Shown: piece after piece, positions 62,738-64,000 of the stretch | Position numbering within the stretch: position 1 is the stretch's first letter | How the letters are laid out: the number at the start of each line of letters is the position of its first letter | Notes under the pieces: generated by a model | Told to the model about the DNA's origin: nothing | Databases searched by the model: none | The model's input: only the letters and a program-made list of their open reading frames with translations | Program-made: the position numbers and the translations under genes | NCBI GenBank assembly: GCA_022448645.1 | Contig: JAKVBZ010000003.1 | Location: 128,507 to 192,506, forward strand | DNA: 64,000 nucleotides | DNA from: Pirellulaceae bacterium | GTDB taxonomy: Bacteria > Planctomycetota > Planctomycetia > Pirellulales > Pirellulaceae | Direction of reading: 5' to 3'

Positions 62738-64000
62738 TTACGCTTTCGTCCGACGTGCTTTTCGACGGATGGAATCGCTATCGTACCACAGCAATTCGTG
62801 ATGAGGGCTGTCGAGGTCAGCGAATGCTCGATCATTTGAGTTGCTCTTCGCTGCTGCAGAGATGTCGACGGGGTCGAGCGTCGTGGCTGCCGCTACTGAG
62901 CCGCCAGCATCCCCCTGATCCAAGATCACCGCGTTCATCGAAGTCGCTGGACTGGTTTGCAGGTTTCCTGGCGCTGTCGCGTAGCCAAGTGGTGAGAAGT
63001 TTCTGGCGAGGTTGCTGAAATCGGAAATGTCCACATCACCGTCTCCGTCAAAATCAGCCATAGACCAGTCGACAGATCCCGTTTGGCCAAGCGGATCGTA
63101 GTTCTCTACCAAAGTGTTGAAGTCGCCGATGTCGATGTATCCGTTGAGATTGGCATCGCCCCGTTTGGCGACCAGTAAGGTTTGGGTGTAAGCGTCTCCT
63201 TCGGTCCCGTCTCCGTTGCCGTCTAACATTAGCCCTGAGGCGCTGGTCACCTGCGTGGCATCGAGCGTAGCAGTGTACCAGGCAGCCGGCAGGGGTGTGA
63301 TTCCCGCAAGATTCCATGTGGCCGTTTGGCTATCCGAATCGTAGTCAAAGGCAGCTCCATTCAAGTCGACAGCAGTGCCACCGTTCGAATCGTTTGTCAG
63401 TTGTAAGGCATCGTTGGTGATGGTGACGTCTTTGTCAAAAGTGTATTGGAGCGTTTCCAGGGAGTCGTAGGTGTCCGCAGCATCATCTCGCACAAAGGCA
63501 GTAACTTGTGGTGGAATGGGTAGTGAGACGGCTGTGATCAGTCCACTGCCGCCGATGGCCAAATAGGTAATCGATTCCCCTATTCCGTGAGCGGTCTCTG
63601 CGTCAAGCGTGGTGTCCTCTTCGACCTTTAACTGAACGTTCCCACTCGTCAAATTCGCAAAGCGCAGATTTGCACTGTTGGTTCCATAATACGACGTCAG
63701 ATTGCTGAGGAAGACCGGTGCGCCATTGAAAAAGCTTTGAAATTCTACATTAGACAAATTATCTGTGTAGGAATTTGACGAGCTGAAAGCTTCAAAAGCC
63801 AATCCACTCCAGACGCCCTTTCCCTGATCGATGGCCATGTAACCGATGGTTTCAGCTACATGCGGTGTGGTCGCCATTTCTTCTTGTTCCAATGCCAAGA
63901 CGACATCGGTGGGAGATACTGACAAGTGTCTTGTATTGAGATACCGGGCTCCACCTGCAGCCACCGTTTGGACCTGACTGAGTACTGCCGGGGTACTGTC
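62738..64000 (-). CDS. Dockerin-like exported protein, 5' end missing
   Basis: Minus-strand gene whose frame is open at base 64000, so its start is beyond the window; the GTG at 63964 is only internal. The visible 420 residues contain VAETIGYMAIDQGKGVWSGL and ETAHGIGESITYLAIGGSGL, two copies of an H-type-lectin-like repeat, a beta-sandwich (VRDDAADTYDSLETLQYTFD, TWNLAGITPLPAAWYTATLD), then a dockerin-like pair of calcium loops: GDANLNGYIDIGDFNTLVEN and DFDGDGDVDISDFSNLARNF. The end is a low-complexity segment. It is a second protein here with the same EF-hand pattern as the gene at 49227, though with no PEP-CTERM tail. Confidence 0.8.
   Translation of the reverse strand, partial: DSTPAVLSQVQTVAAGGARYLNTRHLSVSPTDVVLALEQEEMATTPHVAETIGYMAIDQGKGVWSGLAFEAFSSSNSYTDNLSNVEFQSFFNGAPVFLSNLTSYYGTNSANLRFANLTSGNVQLKVEEDTTLDAETAHGIGESITYLAIGGSGLITAVSLPIPPQVTAFVRDDAADTYDSLETLQYTFDKDVTITNDALQLTNDSNGGTAVDLNGAAFDYDSDSQTATWNLAGITPLPAAWYTATLDATQVTSASGLMLDGNGDGTEGDAYTQTLLVAKRGDANLNGYIDIGDFNTLVENYDPLGQTGSVDWSMADFDGDGDVDISDFSNLARNFSPLGYATAPGNLQTSPATSMNAVILDQGDAGGSVAAATTLDPVDISAAAKSNSNDRAFADLDSPHHELLWYDSDSIRRKARRTKA

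Noticed and set aside
1..64000. tRNA genes or CRISPR arrays
   Set aside because: GTTCGAATC-like sequences at 17800 and 46920 do not sit in a cloverleaf context, and no regularly spaced repeats were found.

Overview
The window looks like a piece of a planctomycete chromosome, most likely Pirellulales (Pirellulaceae-like). The case rests on marker families typical of that phylum: a BBP7-type outer-membrane barrel, a LEPR-XLL secretion motif on a Calx-beta protein, dockerin-like EF-hand repeats (one copy beside a PEP-CTERM tail), a Minf_1886-type protein, a TIGR03009-type secreted protein, an SHD1-domain protein and several planctomycete-type hypotheticals. Base composition is moderate and even, and I saw no insertion sequence, prophage, integrase, CRISPR array, rRNA or tRNA. 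It reads as ordinary core chromosome with a scatter of lineage-specific genes. Names rest on motif recognition by eye, not on a database search.

Layout. 1-5.6 kb: the 3' part of a BBP7 barrel gene converges on a 1378-residue Calx-beta protein, with a long hairpin between them. 6.1-10.2 kb, minus strand: RicT/PSP1 protein, Minf_1886 protein, a small membrane protein, a secreted PHP-domain protein and an SDR dehydrogenase. 10.7-18.7 kb: transketolase, a 0.9 kb non-coding stretch with two DnaA-box-like sites, an enolase-superfamily enzyme, a single-domain response regulator, a secreted thioredoxin-fold protein, an SHD1 protein and a membrane-anchored hypothetical. 19.0-22.5 kb, minus strand: rpmA, obg, coaX and an unusual MnmE-like GTPase. 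22.7-26.9 kb: a secreted hypothetical, a DUF3891 protein with a 29-codon very basic peptide just upstream, a PHP hydrolase and a beta-hydroxyacid dehydrogenase. 27-31.8 kb, minus strand: long NfeD, short NfeD, FloA flotillin and a membrane-anchored acidic protein, an apparent membrane-microdomain module.

32-44.5 kb holds a TIGR03009 protein, a small lipoprotein, a ceramidase-like hydrolase, an MFS and an APC transporter, a HAF-type repeat protein, a glycosyltransferase, a predicted DNA-binding protein with two RNA-polymerase-alpha-CTD-like segments, and a zinc-ribbon membrane protein. 44.6-49.9 kb: ribBA, a PilZ-like protein, rhamnulokinase, cyclophilin and a dockerin/PEP-CTERM protein. 50.1-56 kb, minus strand: a fatty-acid beta-oxidation cluster (fadB-type, thiolase, small membrane protein, acyl-CoA dehydrogenase). 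56.7-64 kb: a six-helix-type membrane protein, a secreted HEAT-like protein, a conserved protein with four copies of a DVLAAAR-type motif, nadA, an isolated FliN-type protein and the 3' part of a second dockerin-like gene.

Functional themes are central metabolism and cofactors (transketolase, RibBA, NadA, CoaX), beta-oxidation, ribosome/GTPase biology, membrane organisation, and dispersed deoxysugar/acid-sugar catabolism (rhamnulokinase, enolase-superfamily enzyme, SDR). The parts I find least explained are the DVLAAAR-repeat protein, the alpha-CTD-like regulator, the MnmE-like GTPase without its usual C-terminal motif, the NfeD protein whose protease domains appear to lack the nucleophile, and the 29-residue basic peptide.
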